Positions 17,429 to 25,899 of a stretch of 51,892 nucleotides of DNA are shown here, one piece after another. The position numbers were made by a program, and so were the translations under genes. Origin of the DNA: CAZIVO01 sp964542765 (lineage in GTDB: Bacteria; Planctomycetota; UBA1135; UBA2386); NCBI GenBank assembly GCA_964542765.1, contig CAZIVO010000010.1, positions 1 through 51,892 on the forward strand. Reading direction: 5' to 3'. The number at the start of each line of letters is the position of its first letter. Within the stretch, counting starts at the first letter, position 1. The notes beneath the pieces were generated by a model. That model made no database searches. It was not told the origin of the DNA and worked only from the letters and a program-made list of their open reading frames with translations.

Positions 17429-17457
17429 AGTGTAAGCCCTCGTCCGAGGGAATGACT

Positions 17458-17943
17458 TCAACTTAGCTCAAGGGCATCTTCTTGGCTCAAAATCAGTCGG
17501 ACATGGCTGAGGAGAGACGAGGGGGAGTTCATCTCCACGGCGACCAGCATACCTGTGGCCATGGGAATGCCGGCACTCGTGCCGGTCAGGAGCATGTCCA
17601 AGAGGATCCCCAAAAGGGGCTGGTGTCCGACAAGTGCGATGGAGGGCAGACGATCCAGGGAGGCCTCACGGAGAAGGTTGAGAACCATGGTCACGTCGGA
17701 GTTCGGTTGCAGATGGTGAGAGGTTTCGATGCTTGCATCAAAGCGGACTGCTTCGGCGAGGATCCGGGCTGTTTCTTGGGCTCGCCTGAAAGGGCTTGCG
17801 AGAATTCGAGCTGGGGGAACCACCACGGTGGCCCAGGTGTTTGCGGCGCCGCGTAGTTTCCGGGCACCGTCAGCGGTTAGCGGGCGCTCGGCGTCTGGTA
17901 TTGCAGGCGCTGCTTCGCCGTGGCGCAGGAGGTAGATGAGCAT
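17458..17943 (-). CDS. sixA: Phosphohistidine phosphatase SixA
   Basis: A 161-residue histidine phosphatase of the SixA branch. The phosphoacceptor motif is LRHGEA near the N-terminus, followed by RPLTADGARKL, SPFRRAQETARIL and the second histidine in LVGHQPLLG. SixA removes phosphate from histidine residues, classically on phosphotransferase components or hybrid kinases (family knowledge); no such target lies beside it. The ATG 17943 shares one base with the rpiA stop (TGATG), so the two are translationally coupled. Confidence 0.92.
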   Translation of the reverse strand: MLIYLLRHGEAAPAIPDAERPLTADGARKLRGAANTWATVVVPPARILASPFRRAQETARILAEAVRFDASIETSHHLQPNSDVTMVLNLLREASLDRLPSIALVGHQPLLGILLDMLLTGTSAGIPMATGMLVAVEMNSPSSLLSHVRLILSQEDALELS

Positions 17944-18629
17944 CAGTCAATCACTCGGAAGGTTCCGTCCGATTCACCGACGAACACGGAGTTCGCCATT
18001 CCGATGAAGAGCCCGCATTCGATGACTCCTGGGATTTGAAGGATCGCAGTCTCAAGATCTTTCGGGGCGGTGATGATGTCGAAGGCACAGTCGAGTACGA
18101 AGTTGCCATTATCCGTGAAGAAGGGCTCACCATCGCGCTCACGACGAGAGGGGGGCCCCCCCATGGCCCCGATCTTCTCCGCCACTTGTCTCCACCCGAA
18201 TGGCAAGATCTCGACCGGAAGGGGAAAGGCCCCGAGGTGATCGACGAGCTTGTTTGCGCTCACCACGATCGCGACCTCGCGGGAGGCCGCCGCGACGATT
18301 TTTTCTCGCAACAATGCTCCGCCGCCACCCTTGATCATGTTCTTGGAAGGGTCGATTTCATCAGCTCCATCGATGGTCAGGTCGAGCTCATCGACTTCGT
18401 CGAGACTGGTGATTTGCAGGCCTTGTGATCGGGCATCGTCCACGGTCCCCTGGCTTGTTGGGACTCCTGTGAAGTCGAGCCCCTCGTCACGAACGCGTTC
18501 ACCGAGTCGTTCGATCAGAAAGTGGACGGTCGAACCAGTGCCGAGCCCGAGCTTCATTCCGGGCTCGACCAGGGCGGCCGCTGCGTGTCCGGCTGCCCGT
18601 TTGCCTTCGCGATAAGGATCTGCGGTCAT
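17943..18629 (-). CDS. rpiA: Ribose-5-phosphate isomerase A
   Basis: A 228-residue enzyme that interconverts ribose-5-phosphate and ribulose-5-phosphate in the pentose phosphate pathway. The family blocks are all present: GLGTGSTVHF, GVPTSQGT, DLTIDGADEIDP, IKGGGGALLREKIVA and the NGNFVLDCAF segment with the expected aspartate and lysine catalytic residues upstream. The length is normal and the ATG start at 18629 is clear. It leads an operon with sixA and the alarmone hydrolase, and is divergent from feoA. Confidence 0.96.
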   Translation of the reverse strand: MTADPYREGKRAAGHAAAALVEPGMKLGLGTGSTVHFLIERLGERVRDEGLDFTGVPTSQGTVDDARSQGLQITSLDEVDELDLTIDGADEIDPSKNMIKGGGGALLREKIVAAASREVAIVVSANKLVDHLGAFPLPVEILPFGWRQVAEKIGAMGGPPSRRERDGEPFFTDNGNFVLDCAFDIITAPKDLETAILQIPGVIECGLFIGMANSVFVGESDGTFRVID

Positions 18630-18813
18630 GGCCCAAAGATATCCATAAAGTCATCCGGGCAAGACGATTCCACAGGGACCGTGACAATCTACGATCTATC
18701 TTGTGCGGCCACACCTCGGTCAGGAGGCTCTTTTGAAGGCCGCAGGCCCTTGTCGAGCGCCAGGGATTTCGGCTGAGTTGTCGTGTAGACAGGGCTCGAC
18801 TCCCGCCCACTAA

Positions 18814-18828
18814 TGAGACACAATCTCA
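18814..18828. promoter_or_regulatory. Inverted repeat immediately upstream of feoA
   Basis: TGAGA and TCTCA arms are separated by CACAA, ending seven bases before the feoA start codon. The position would let a bound repressor, or a small RNA stem, block initiation of the iron uptake operon. It does not match the canonical Fur or DtxR consensus. There is no purine-rich ribosome site before feoA, which makes the element more noticeable. Confidence 0.35.
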
Positions 18829-18834
18829 ACAACG

Positions 18835-19077
18835 ATGGCTAGTCAACAGACTCTCGATGAGGTTCTTCCGGGTTGCACCATTTGCGTGGTGCGGGTGGAG
18901 GGCGATGACGCTCTTTCCCGGCGACTGACCTCGCTCGGATTCTGGCCGGGCACGGCTGTGGAGGTGGTTCGTCGCGCCCCGTTTGGCGATCCCACACAAT
19001 TCAGTCTACGTGGCTATCGACTGGCCCTGCGCCGGTCGGAAGCGGTTCGGGTCATTGTCGGTCAGGCGGCGCGGTGA
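18835..19077 (+). CDS. feoA: Ferrous iron transport accessory protein FeoA
   Basis: An 80-residue SH3-like protein: LDEVLPGCTICVVRV, a central RRLTSLGFWPGT turn and FSLRGYRLALRRSEA at the end match FeoA. FeoA docks on FeoB in the cytoplasm and is needed for ferrous iron uptake. It starts at ATG 18835 and its TGA overlaps the feoB GTG (GTGA), so the two are translationally coupled. Confidence 0.92.
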   Translation: MASQQTLDEVLPGCTICVVRVEGDDALSRRLTSLGFWPGTAVEVVRRAPFGDPTQFSLRGYRLALRRSEAVRVIVGQAAR

Positions 19078-21053
19078 CCGAGCCAACCCCACCAGTCCAG
19101 TGTGTTGCCAGGACCGTTGCGCTCATCGGGCGGCCAAATTCTGGCAAGACCTCGATCCTGATGCATCTGACCGGGTCCCTGCAGCGCCCGGTCAATTTTC
19201 CTGGCAGTTCGGTTGAGATGTCTCAGGGGCGCGTCCGGATCGAGGGAACGGAATTGACGGTGGTCGACCTTCCCGGGCTCGGGTCGCTTCAGCCGATATC
19301 GCCGGACGAAAAGATGACCATTGCTCATTTGCGTGGAGATGACGGGGCTCGCCCCGATGTGATTTGTGCTGTCATCGATGCTTCCAAGCTGAGTGTGGAG
19401 TTGCAGTTTGTTTCGGAACTGACTTCGCTCGGCTTGCCGATGATCGTTGCATTGAACAAGAACGATGTAGCTCGAGCGGAAGGCCGTTGCGTAGATTCGG
19501 CAGCCCTGGAAGCGGAAATCGGCATCCGGGTCATCGAGACCGACGGCCGATCTCCTCGCGGCACGCAGCTTCTTGGGCAGTGTTTGGTGCGGGATGAGCC
19601 GGCTTGCCCGAAGGGTCTCCCCAGAGATTTGATCGAGGAGATTGCAGATAGGCTGCAGGCCCAGTCGGAACCGAGGCGAACGCTGACGACCAGACTGGAT
19701 GATGTGTTGCTGCAGCGCTGGCTCGGCTTGCCGATCCTCGCTCTGGTGATCTTCGGGATGTTCCAGTTGGTGTATTCCGGTGCCGATCCCTTTGTCGGCT
19801 GGGTCGAGATGGCACAAGGATGGCTATCGGGACTGGTCGAAGGAGGAGTGGGGCCGGGAGCCCTGCGCAGCTTTCTCATCGGGGGCTTGATCAACGGGGT
19901 GTTCTCGGTCTTCGTGTTCTTGCCACAGATCATGTTGTTGATCGCGCTCATCGCGATCCTGGAGGGCACTGGTTACATGGCCAGGGCCGCGTTTTTGCTG
20001 GATCGAACGTTGAGTAGATTCGGGTTGAGCGGCCGGAGCTTCGTCCCCTTGGCGAGTTCTTTTGCCTGTGCAATCCCGGGCATACTGGCCAGCAGGATCA
20101 TCGACAACGAGCGTGATCGCATCGCCACGATTGTGGTTGCACCGCTGATGTCCTGTTCGGCGAGATTGCCTGTCTACGTTGTTTTGATCGGTGCGTTTTT
20201 TCCGCTGGCATGGTCCGGGTTGATTCTGTTCGGGCTTTACGCTCTTGGAATCGTCGTTGCGGTTGCTGTGGCTTGGTGCTTGCGTCGAACAGCCTTGAAA
20301 GGCGGGCAGTCAACGCTCTTGATGGAGCTTCCGACTTACCAATGTCCCTCGCTCAGGGTCATCTTTTCGCAAGTCTGGATAGCGACACGGGAGTTTTTGA
20401 TCCTGGCGGGAACCATTATTTTGGCGACATCGGTGGTGATCTGGTTGCTGAGCTACTACCCGCGACCCGAAGCTATCCATGCCAAATTCGAGGAGCAGCG
20501 GAGGAGCCTTGCCGCGACTGTCCTTGATCCGACGCAGCGGAATCGCCAACTCGATAAGATTGCCGCCGCTGAAGCAGCAGCTTTCAGCGAGCAGAGCTGG
20601 CTTGCGCACATCGGAAAGGCCATTCAGCCGGCCTTCGCTCCGGCGGGCTTTGACTGGCGCACGACGATTGGTGTGATCGCTGCTTTTCCCGCACGCGAAG
20701 CGATCATTCCGACCTACGGGATTCTCTATAGCCTCGGCGATATCGATGCCGGAGCTTACGACCTCGCGTCTTTGGATAAGCCCGTCGAGGAGGTTGCCGG
20801 CCTGCGCTCGGTGCTTCGAGAGGCGAGGCGGATGGATGGTCGTCCCGCACTCAATCCCTTGATTGCGCTGGCTTTGATGGTGTTCTTTGCCCTCTGTAGC
20901 CAGTGCGTGTCAACACTGGGAGCGATCCGAAGAGAAACTCGTTCCTGGCGATGGCCGGCCTTCACCTTCGGCTACATGACTGCGCTGGCCTGGGTCGGTG
21001 CGGTGGCTGTTTATCAGATTGGCAGTTTGATGGGATATGGATTGGGGTCATGA
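19074..21053 (+). CDS. feoB: Ferrous iron transporter FeoB
   Basis: A 659-residue inner-membrane ferrous iron permease. The N-terminal G domain has GRPNSGKTS (G1), DLPG (G3) and NKND (G4), followed by a helical linker domain. From about residue 215 there are roughly eight or more membrane spans with the conserved Gate-type segments: SFVPLASSFACAIPGI and PLMSCSARLPVY, each holding the transport-critical cysteine, then FPAREAIIP. It is somewhat shorter than E. coli FeoB (773 residues). The start is GTG 19074, inside the feoA stop, and the stop overlaps the next small gene as ATGA. Confidence 0.95.
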   Translation: MTEPTPPVQCVARTVALIGRPNSGKTSILMHLTGSLQRPVNFPGSSVEMSQGRVRIEGTELTVVDLPGLGSLQPISPDEKMTIAHLRGDDGARPDVICAVIDASKLSVELQFVSELTSLGLPMIVALNKNDVARAEGRCVDSAALEAEIGIRVIETDGRSPRGTQLLGQCLVRDEPACPKGLPRDLIEEIADRLQAQSEPRRTLTTRLDDVLLQRWLGLPILALVIFGMFQLVYSGADPFVGWVEMAQGWLSGLVEGGVGPGALRSFLIGGLINGVFSVFVFLPQIMLLIALIAILEGTGYMARAAFLLDRTLSRFGLSGRSFVPLASSFACAIPGILASRIIDNERDRIATIVVAPLMSCSARLPVYVVLIGAFFPLAWSGLILFGLYALGIVVAVAVAWCLRRTALKGGQSTLLMELPTYQCPSLRVIFSQVWIATREFLILAGTIILATSVVIWLLSYYPRPEAIHAKFEEQRRSLAATVLDPTQRNRQLDKIAAAEAAAFSEQSWLAHIGKAIQPAFAPAGFDWRTTIGVIAAFPAREAIIPTYGILYSLGDIDAGAYDLASLDKPVEEVAGLRSVLREARRMDGRPALNPLIALALMVFFALCSQCVSTLGAIRRETRSWRWPAFTFGYMTALAWVGAVAVYQIGSLMGYGLGS

Positions 21054-21196
21054 CCGGATCCTGGAGTTTTACATGGCAAGATCCCGTGGCGATTGCGCTG
21101 GTGGCCCTCGCCCTGCTTGCGGCTTGGTGGCTGAGGCGTCGCCTGGGCCGGGGCAGCAAGTGCGAAGAGTGTCCCGCGAAGAAGGACCACGTCTGA
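21050..21196 (+). CDS. Small FeoB-associated Cys-rich membrane protein
   Basis: A 48-residue protein with one membrane span (AIALVALALLAAWWL) followed by a basic stretch and CEECPAKK near the C-terminus. It sits where small FeoB-associated cysteine-rich proteins are found in other feo operons and has the same layout. The two cysteines may bind iron or a cluster, which is inference. ATG 21050 overlaps the feoB stop as ATGA. It is below the usual gene-caller size limit. Confidence 0.75.
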   Translation: MTGSWSFTWQDPVAIALVALALLAAWWLRRRLGRGSKCEECPAKKDHV

Positions 21197-21302
21197 AGGC
21201 TCTTCAAGGGTCTTTGGCGAGGGGCGGAACAGTTTCTTCGCGGATTCCCGAACCCTTCGAGTTGCGCTACGTTCGGAGGGAGACCTCCTTCCGGAATTCG
21301 TG

Positions 21303-22529
21303 ATGGACACCGCCGACCACGTCAAGGGTTTGAAAGACCGCGTTAGCCAGAGGTCCGGATCTGTCCCGAAGGCTGACTTGCCGGTCACGATCAAGTTCGG
21401 GGTCCCGCTGCTCCTCGTTCTTTTGGCGGCCTACTTTCTGCTGGATCAATTCCGGAGCCACCATGTGCAGGTTGCGGTGGTGGACCTTTCAGGAAAGCCG
21501 GTCACCGCTGCCAAGATCGAGTTCTTTGAGTTTTTGGAGGCGCCGCATGATCCTTCCCCGGGTCCCAAGATTGGCGAGATGATTCTTGATGGAGAGGGCC
21601 GAGCGGCCATCGGAGAGGAGGCGATTCCTGGTGAGGCATTGGTGAGGATCAGTGCTGCTGGTTACGGAGCGAAGCACACATATGTCTCGACCAGTTTTCT
21701 TGATCTGATCGAGGACCTGACGCCACCAGGAGAAAAGACGGGCCGCGTGACCAACTCGAAAGGTGGACCTGTCGTCGGCGCGAAGATCATCGGCTTCGGT
21801 GGCGGCCAACGCGGGGTTCCCTTGCTCGAAACGATGAGCGCTGCCGATGGTTCTTTCACGCTTTCGGGGTACTCGACGAACATTCATAGCCTGTTCATTC
21901 GTGTTCTGGCGAAGTCGTTCGCCGTGCGTGAATATGACTGGAGCATTCGGCAGGTCGACGACCCGCTCAAGCTTCGCCTCATACAGACAGAGCCGGTGAG
22001 GGGAAAGCTTGTGATGCCCGAACCCTTGTCTGCGAAAGGCCACCGCCTTCTCGTGCACAGCGTGCCAGGAGTGCAGGCCGAAACCCTCGAGGGAGGTGTG
22101 TTTCTGGTTGATCATCTCCCCCCGCCTCCGAAGCAAGTCAGGCTGCTGATCTCGACCGTCCCCGAGGGCTTCACCCACAAGAACACATTGGTTCGGGCTG
22201 GAGCAACCGATGTTGTCATCGCCATCACAAAGGAGGCTTTCGTGGAGGGTCAGGTGCTCGACCTGGCGACGAACCAACCCGTTGCGGGTGCTTCGGTCGT
22301 GCATGAGCATGGCCCGAAAGGTCGAGAGGTTGCCGTTTGCGATGGCGAGGGACGATTCAGGATCGGCAGGGTTCCCCCGGGCAAGGTGAGCCTTCGTGCG
22401 GAACTTCTCGTCCGGGTCAGAAATCCTGCTGGCCGGCCCCCCTTCCTCACGTCCTTGCGGCATGGCTGGGCCGCCACGGAAGTATCCGAAGGCCAGACGA
22501 GATCCGGGATCAGTATCTCGCTTCAGTAG
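21303..22529 (+). CDS. Signal-anchored protein with carboxypeptidase-regulatory-like repeats
   Basis: A 408-residue protein with a short cytoplasmic N-terminus and one transmembrane span (VPLLLVLLAAYFLL at about 34-48). The extracytoplasmic part has at least three CarboxypepD_reg-like repeats, for example VAVVDLSGKPVTAAKIEFF, GRVTNSKGGPVVGAKI and GQVLDLATNQPVAGASVV, each with a following glycine-aspartate turn. It is similar in build to the protein at 13132. ATG 21303 is chosen; a GTG lies directly before it. A small GGAGG-GAGA-CCTCC hairpin lies in the leader (21275-21288). Function unknown; probably structural or binding. Confidence 0.72.
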   Translation: MDTADHVKGLKDRVSQRSGSVPKADLPVTIKFGVPLLLVLLAAYFLLDQFRSHHVQVAVVDLSGKPVTAAKIEFFEFLEAPHDPSPGPKIGEMILDGEGRAAIGEEAIPGEALVRISAAGYGAKHTYVSTSFLDLIEDLTPPGEKTGRVTNSKGGPVVGAKIIGFGGGQRGVPLLETMSAADGSFTLSGYSTNIHSLFIRVLAKSFAVREYDWSIRQVDDPLKLRLIQTEPVRGKLVMPEPLSAKGHRLLVHSVPGVQAETLEGGVFLVDHLPPPPKQVRLLISTVPEGFTHKNTLVRAGATDVVIAITKEAFVEGQVLDLATNQPVAGASVVHEHGPKGREVAVCDGEGRFRIGRVPPGKVSLRAELLVRVRNPAGRPPFLTSLRHGWAATEVSEGQTRSGISISLQ

Positions 22530-22649
22530 CGCTGCCCGGGGTTCTCGTGAGGGTCTGAAATCTCGACCAGCTTCTCGGGGCGGCCCTCGGGGGACATCGA
22601 GATGCTCGTTGGGGCGATTCCTCGTTGGGCAGCGGATATTCTATCCGGC

Positions 22650-23174
22650 ATGGAGAAGAAGATCCTCGCGGCCGCCGCCCTGCTTTTCGTGCTCCCATCT
22701 GCGCAGGAGCAGGATGGGCTCAAACATCCAGTACCGCCTCCGGACGCACCCTCGCTGCGCCCCGTCCAGGATCCGTTCCGGACCGAGGTGGAACGGAAGG
22801 ACTTGTTACAGCGCTTTGGTAAGGGGAATCCTCTTCAGGGTTTCTACCGGCTACAGAATGTCGTGCGAGGCCGCGTGCAGAAGTTTAATGGATCGGGCTA
22901 CCTGTCGATTGGCCGTCAGCACATCTCCTTGCATCTTTTTGGAGAGACTAACAATCCGAAACTGCCATCGATCCAGACGGGCTTCCACCGCTACCGGATC
23001 GTTGGCGACAAGATAGAGATGACCGCCTTGGTGGGGTTTCGCAACAATTCGTCCGGCGACGTGATCATCGAAAAGGCGGGCCGCAGTGAAACCCGGCGTT
23101 TTCTTCGCCTGGGGACCACGCTGAGGATCTTTTCGAGCAGCCGAGATTACATGGAGTTCGTTCGAATCGAGTAG
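22650..23174 (+). CDS. Secreted hypothetical protein
   Basis: A 174-residue exported protein. ATG 22650 gives a short Sec signal (MEKKILAAAALLFVLPSAQ); an ATG at 22602 would add 16 residues and weaken it. The mature part has a proline-rich linker, then a beta-rich domain from about residue 60 (GFYRLQNVVRGRVQKFNG onward). I do not recognise the family. It converges with murJ, with 24 bp between the two stops. Confidence 0.65.
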   Translation: MEKKILAAAALLFVLPSAQEQDGLKHPVPPPDAPSLRPVQDPFRTEVERKDLLQRFGKGNPLQGFYRLQNVVRGRVQKFNGSGYLSIGRQHISLHLFGETNNPKLPSIQTGFHRYRIVGDKIEMTALVGFRNNSSGDVIIEKAGRSETRRFLRLGTTLRIFSSSRDYMEFVRIE

Positions 23175-23198
23175 GCGTGGGCAGCCCCGGGACCGTTG

Positions 23199-24764
23199 CT
23201 ACGAGGCTTTTTTCCAAAGAGCTCTGATCGGTCGCCACAGGCGCCTGATGGTCGGATCTCCGACCATCCACATGACGCCTGCGTAGCAGGCGATGCCGAC
23301 GGTGATCGGCAGCCCCACCCGCAGCAGCCCTCTCTGCAAGTCTGATTCGGCGGAGAAAATGTTGCCTGTGGCGTAGACCGCCAGGGCCATGGCCGTTGTT
23401 GCGATGGCAATGTGCGCGAGCGATTTCAAGCTGATCGATTTGCCCGGGCAAAGAGCGTGGAAGCTTCGCTTGAGGAGGATGACATTGAGAAGGGCGCAAA
23501 CGCTGCTGCCCAGGGTCAACCCGGGCACGCCCATTCCCAGCCCCAGGACAAATCCCAGGCTGAGGAGGAGATTCAGCGGCACCATCCACGCAGCCAGGAT
23601 CGCGGGAGTCCGTCGGTTGGAGAGGGAGATCATGGCTCGCACATAGAGCTGTCCGGCTCCGATGAAGGGTAGGCCTGCGACCAGGGTGGCTGTTGTCAGG
23701 GAGGACCAGCGCGCATCTTCATCGGTGAATCTCCCGTGTGCGAAGAAGAGGTCGATGAATTCGCTCGACACGAGGATGAGACCTATGCTCGCGGGAATGG
23801 TGAGCCAGAGAGTCAGGCCGATCGTGTCATTCACCTTGTGACGGAGATCATCGTTCTGGGCGTTTGAACCGAGCACCACCATCTTCGGGAAGGCGGCGGT
23901 GGCCAGGGCGAGGCTGGTGATAGCGTGAGGGAAGAGAAGGAGGCGGTTTGCGAGGAAAACGTGACTGTTGGCCTCCGGCGCAATGACGAAGAATGCGATA
24001 CTCTGGTCGACAAGGCTGTTGATCTGGACCAGCGACATCGAGAGCAGCGTGGGGAGCATGATCACGAAGACACCCCAGGCGGGGTCGCCTTTTTGGGGTA
24101 GTCTGGGCCTTGCGAGATACCCTCGTTGCCACAAGGTGAGGGCCACGATGAAAAGCTGACAGAGCCCGCCAGCCAGCAGGAACCCGGCCAGCCAGATCGA
24201 AGTTCCCGGACCATCGTTGGCGTGCACCACCGACGCGATCAGCAGGCCGCCGATCCAGAAAACATTAAGCACGATCGGAAGGGTTGCCGGAATGGCGAAG
24301 ACCGAAAGAGAGTGGAGGGCGCCGCTGTAGACCCCGATCAGGCAGATCAAGATGACGTAAGGGAACAAGATGGCTGCCAGATCCAGGAACAAGGCGCCGT
24401 TATCCGCTGCCTCACCCCGTCCGGAGAACCAGTCGAAGGGCAATAACAGCCAGCAGAAGAGGACCACGGCGGTGAGGGCGGACAGGCCGAGAAGAAGAAT
24501 TCCGCTGACGCTGGCGAGAAGATGGCGGGCGGAATCACGATCAGGATCGCGAAGAGCGGATGTGAAAGCCGGGATGAAGGCTGTCGTCAGCGCACCTTCT
24601 CCGAACAGTCGGCGGAACATGTTCGGTAACAGCCAGGCGAACAAGAAGGTCCCTGCCCCGGTTGCGCCGAGCATCCGTAACATCAAGATGTCGCGGAGAA
24701 AGCCGAGCGCGCGTGACACCATCGTGAGCAGAGAAATTTTTGAGGCTGTTCGGAGGGTGCTCAA
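23199..24764 (-). CDS. murJ: Lipid II flippase MurJ
   Basis: About 521 residues with 14 or so membrane spans, the MOP/MurJ family member that flips the peptidoglycan precursor lipid II. The N-terminal block with SKISLLTMVSRALGFLRD and the FRRLFGEGALTTAFIP motif are diagnostic. The open frame extends to 24836, but the upstream part overlaps the preceding gene. I place the start at TTG 24764, which forms a TTGA overlap with the permease stop. That gives STLRTASKIS as a normal MurJ N-terminus. Its presence indicates active peptidoglycan synthesis, which is informative for a planctomycete. Confidence 0.92.
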   Translation of the reverse strand: MSTLRTASKISLLTMVSRALGFLRDILMLRMLGATGAGTFLFAWLLPNMFRRLFGEGALTTAFIPAFTSALRDPDRDSARHLLASVSGILLLGLSALTAVVLFCWLLLPFDWFSGRGEAADNGALFLDLAAILFPYVILICLIGVYSGALHSLSVFAIPATLPIVLNVFWIGGLLIASVVHANDGPGTSIWLAGFLLAGGLCQLFIVALTLWQRGYLARPRLPQKGDPAWGVFVIMLPTLLSMSLVQINSLVDQSIAFFVIAPEANSHVFLANRLLLFPHAITSLALATAAFPKMVVLGSNAQNDDLRHKVNDTIGLTLWLTIPASIGLILVSSEFIDLFFAHGRFTDEDARWSSLTTATLVAGLPFIGAGQLYVRAMISLSNRRTPAILAAWMVPLNLLLSLGFVLGLGMGVPGLTLGSSVCALLNVILLKRSFHALCPGKSISLKSLAHIAIATTAMALAVYATGNIFSAESDLQRGLLRVGLPITVGIACYAGVMWMVGDPTIRRLWRPIRALWKKAS

Positions 24765-25774
24765 CGAAGCCTCTTGTATGCCCAGCGCACGAGATGACAG
24801 CAGACCAAGATCAAGATGGCCGAAGTGCTCATCCATTCGATCAGCCCCGCATGAGCGTTGTGGGGGACTGCCATGGAAGATGGCGGGAACTCGAAACCTC
24901 TACAGATGGCGTCGAGGATGATGCCGAATCCGATGCTGAGAAGGACGATGATTGCGCAATAGATGAAAGCGCCCTTCTTTCCGAGGATGCGGATAGCAGC
25001 GCCGATGGTCGCAAGGTTGGTTGCGGGGCCGACGAGCAAGAATACCAGCGCGGACCCGGGCGAGAATCCTGCGGTGATCAAGGCGGCAGCGACCGGGGTG
25101 GCCGCCGTCGCACAGACGTAAAGCGGAATACCCAAGGCTAGCAGGATGAGCATCTGTAGCCATTGAGAGGAGAACGCACTCGCGACATCGCCGGGATCGA
25201 ACACGGTGGTGAGAAGGGCGGTCACTACAAGCGCGGGAAGGAGCCAGATTCCGAGTTCGGCGAACATGTCAACGAAGGCGTAGCGCATGCCACCGAGGAT
25301 TCCTCTGGGAGCCTGTGCGATTTCATCAGCCGATTCGTGACAACTGGAGGGGGCCGTGGTGGGAGGAGGCGGTTGTGAGAATCGTTCAACGGCGAATCCG
25401 GTCGCGATGCCGGTACAAAAAGCTGCCAACGGCCGCGCCACCACCATCAAAGGGTGGAGCATGGCGGCCGAGGCTGAGATGGAATCGACTCCCGTTTCCG
25501 GGGAGGAGACAAGGAAGGAAGCTGTTGCTCCGCGACCGGCACCACGATCTCTCAGCGTGGTGGCGACGGGGATAACGCTGCAAGAGCACAGGGGCAGGGG
25601 GACCCCTATGGCGGCACCGCGGAAGATGGCTCCCATCCCTTTGCCGCCGAGAGCCCGCGCCAGCAGGCTTTGTGGAACAAAGGCATGGAGCAGGCCTGCG
25701 ACAAAAAAGCCGAGCAACAAGTATGGAGAAATTTGGGTCAGGACACCCAGGAACGTTTCCCCGAACCCTGTCAT
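24761..25774 (-). CDS. DUF318/SO_0444-type metal efflux permease
   Basis: A 337-residue membrane permease of the PF03773-type family, associated with copper, zinc or arsenic export. The hallmark CSCSVIP segment near residue 65 and SSPETGVDS follow the first spans, and a second half repeats the pattern with VCATAATPVAAALI and VGPATNLAT. There is a cytoplasmic proline-rich loop in the middle. ATG 25774 gives MTGFGETF; the frame is open to 25888 but that extension has no membrane character. Coupling to murJ is by start/stop overlap; no metal regulator lies nearby. Confidence 0.85.
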   Translation of the reverse strand: MTGFGETFLGVLTQISPYLLLGFFVAGLLHAFVPQSLLARALGGKGMGAIFRGAAIGVPLPLCSCSVIPVATTLRDRGAGRGATASFLVSSPETGVDSISASAAMLHPLMVVARPLAAFCTGIATGFAVERFSQPPPPTTAPSSCHESADEIAQAPRGILGGMRYAFVDMFAELGIWLLPALVVTALLTTVFDPGDVASAFSSQWLQMLILLALGIPLYVCATAATPVAAALITAGFSPGSALVFLLVGPATNLATIGAAIRILGKKGAFIYCAIIVLLSIGFGIILDAICRGFEFPPSSMAVPHNAHAGLIEWMSTSAILILVCCHLVRWAYKRLR

Positions 25775-25899
25775 CGATACGACCTTGGTGCGCTGGGGAT
25801 GAACATGGCAGGCTGATTGCTCTTGGGGCTTTCTGGATTCATGGCGAAGCTTCACAATGATGGTCCTGTCGCAGCCCACCAGTTTCAACGGACACCGTT

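Noticed and set aside
21489..22463. 324-codon minus-strand open frame
   Set aside because: It is opposite to the signal-anchored regulatory-domain protein and shows no family features.
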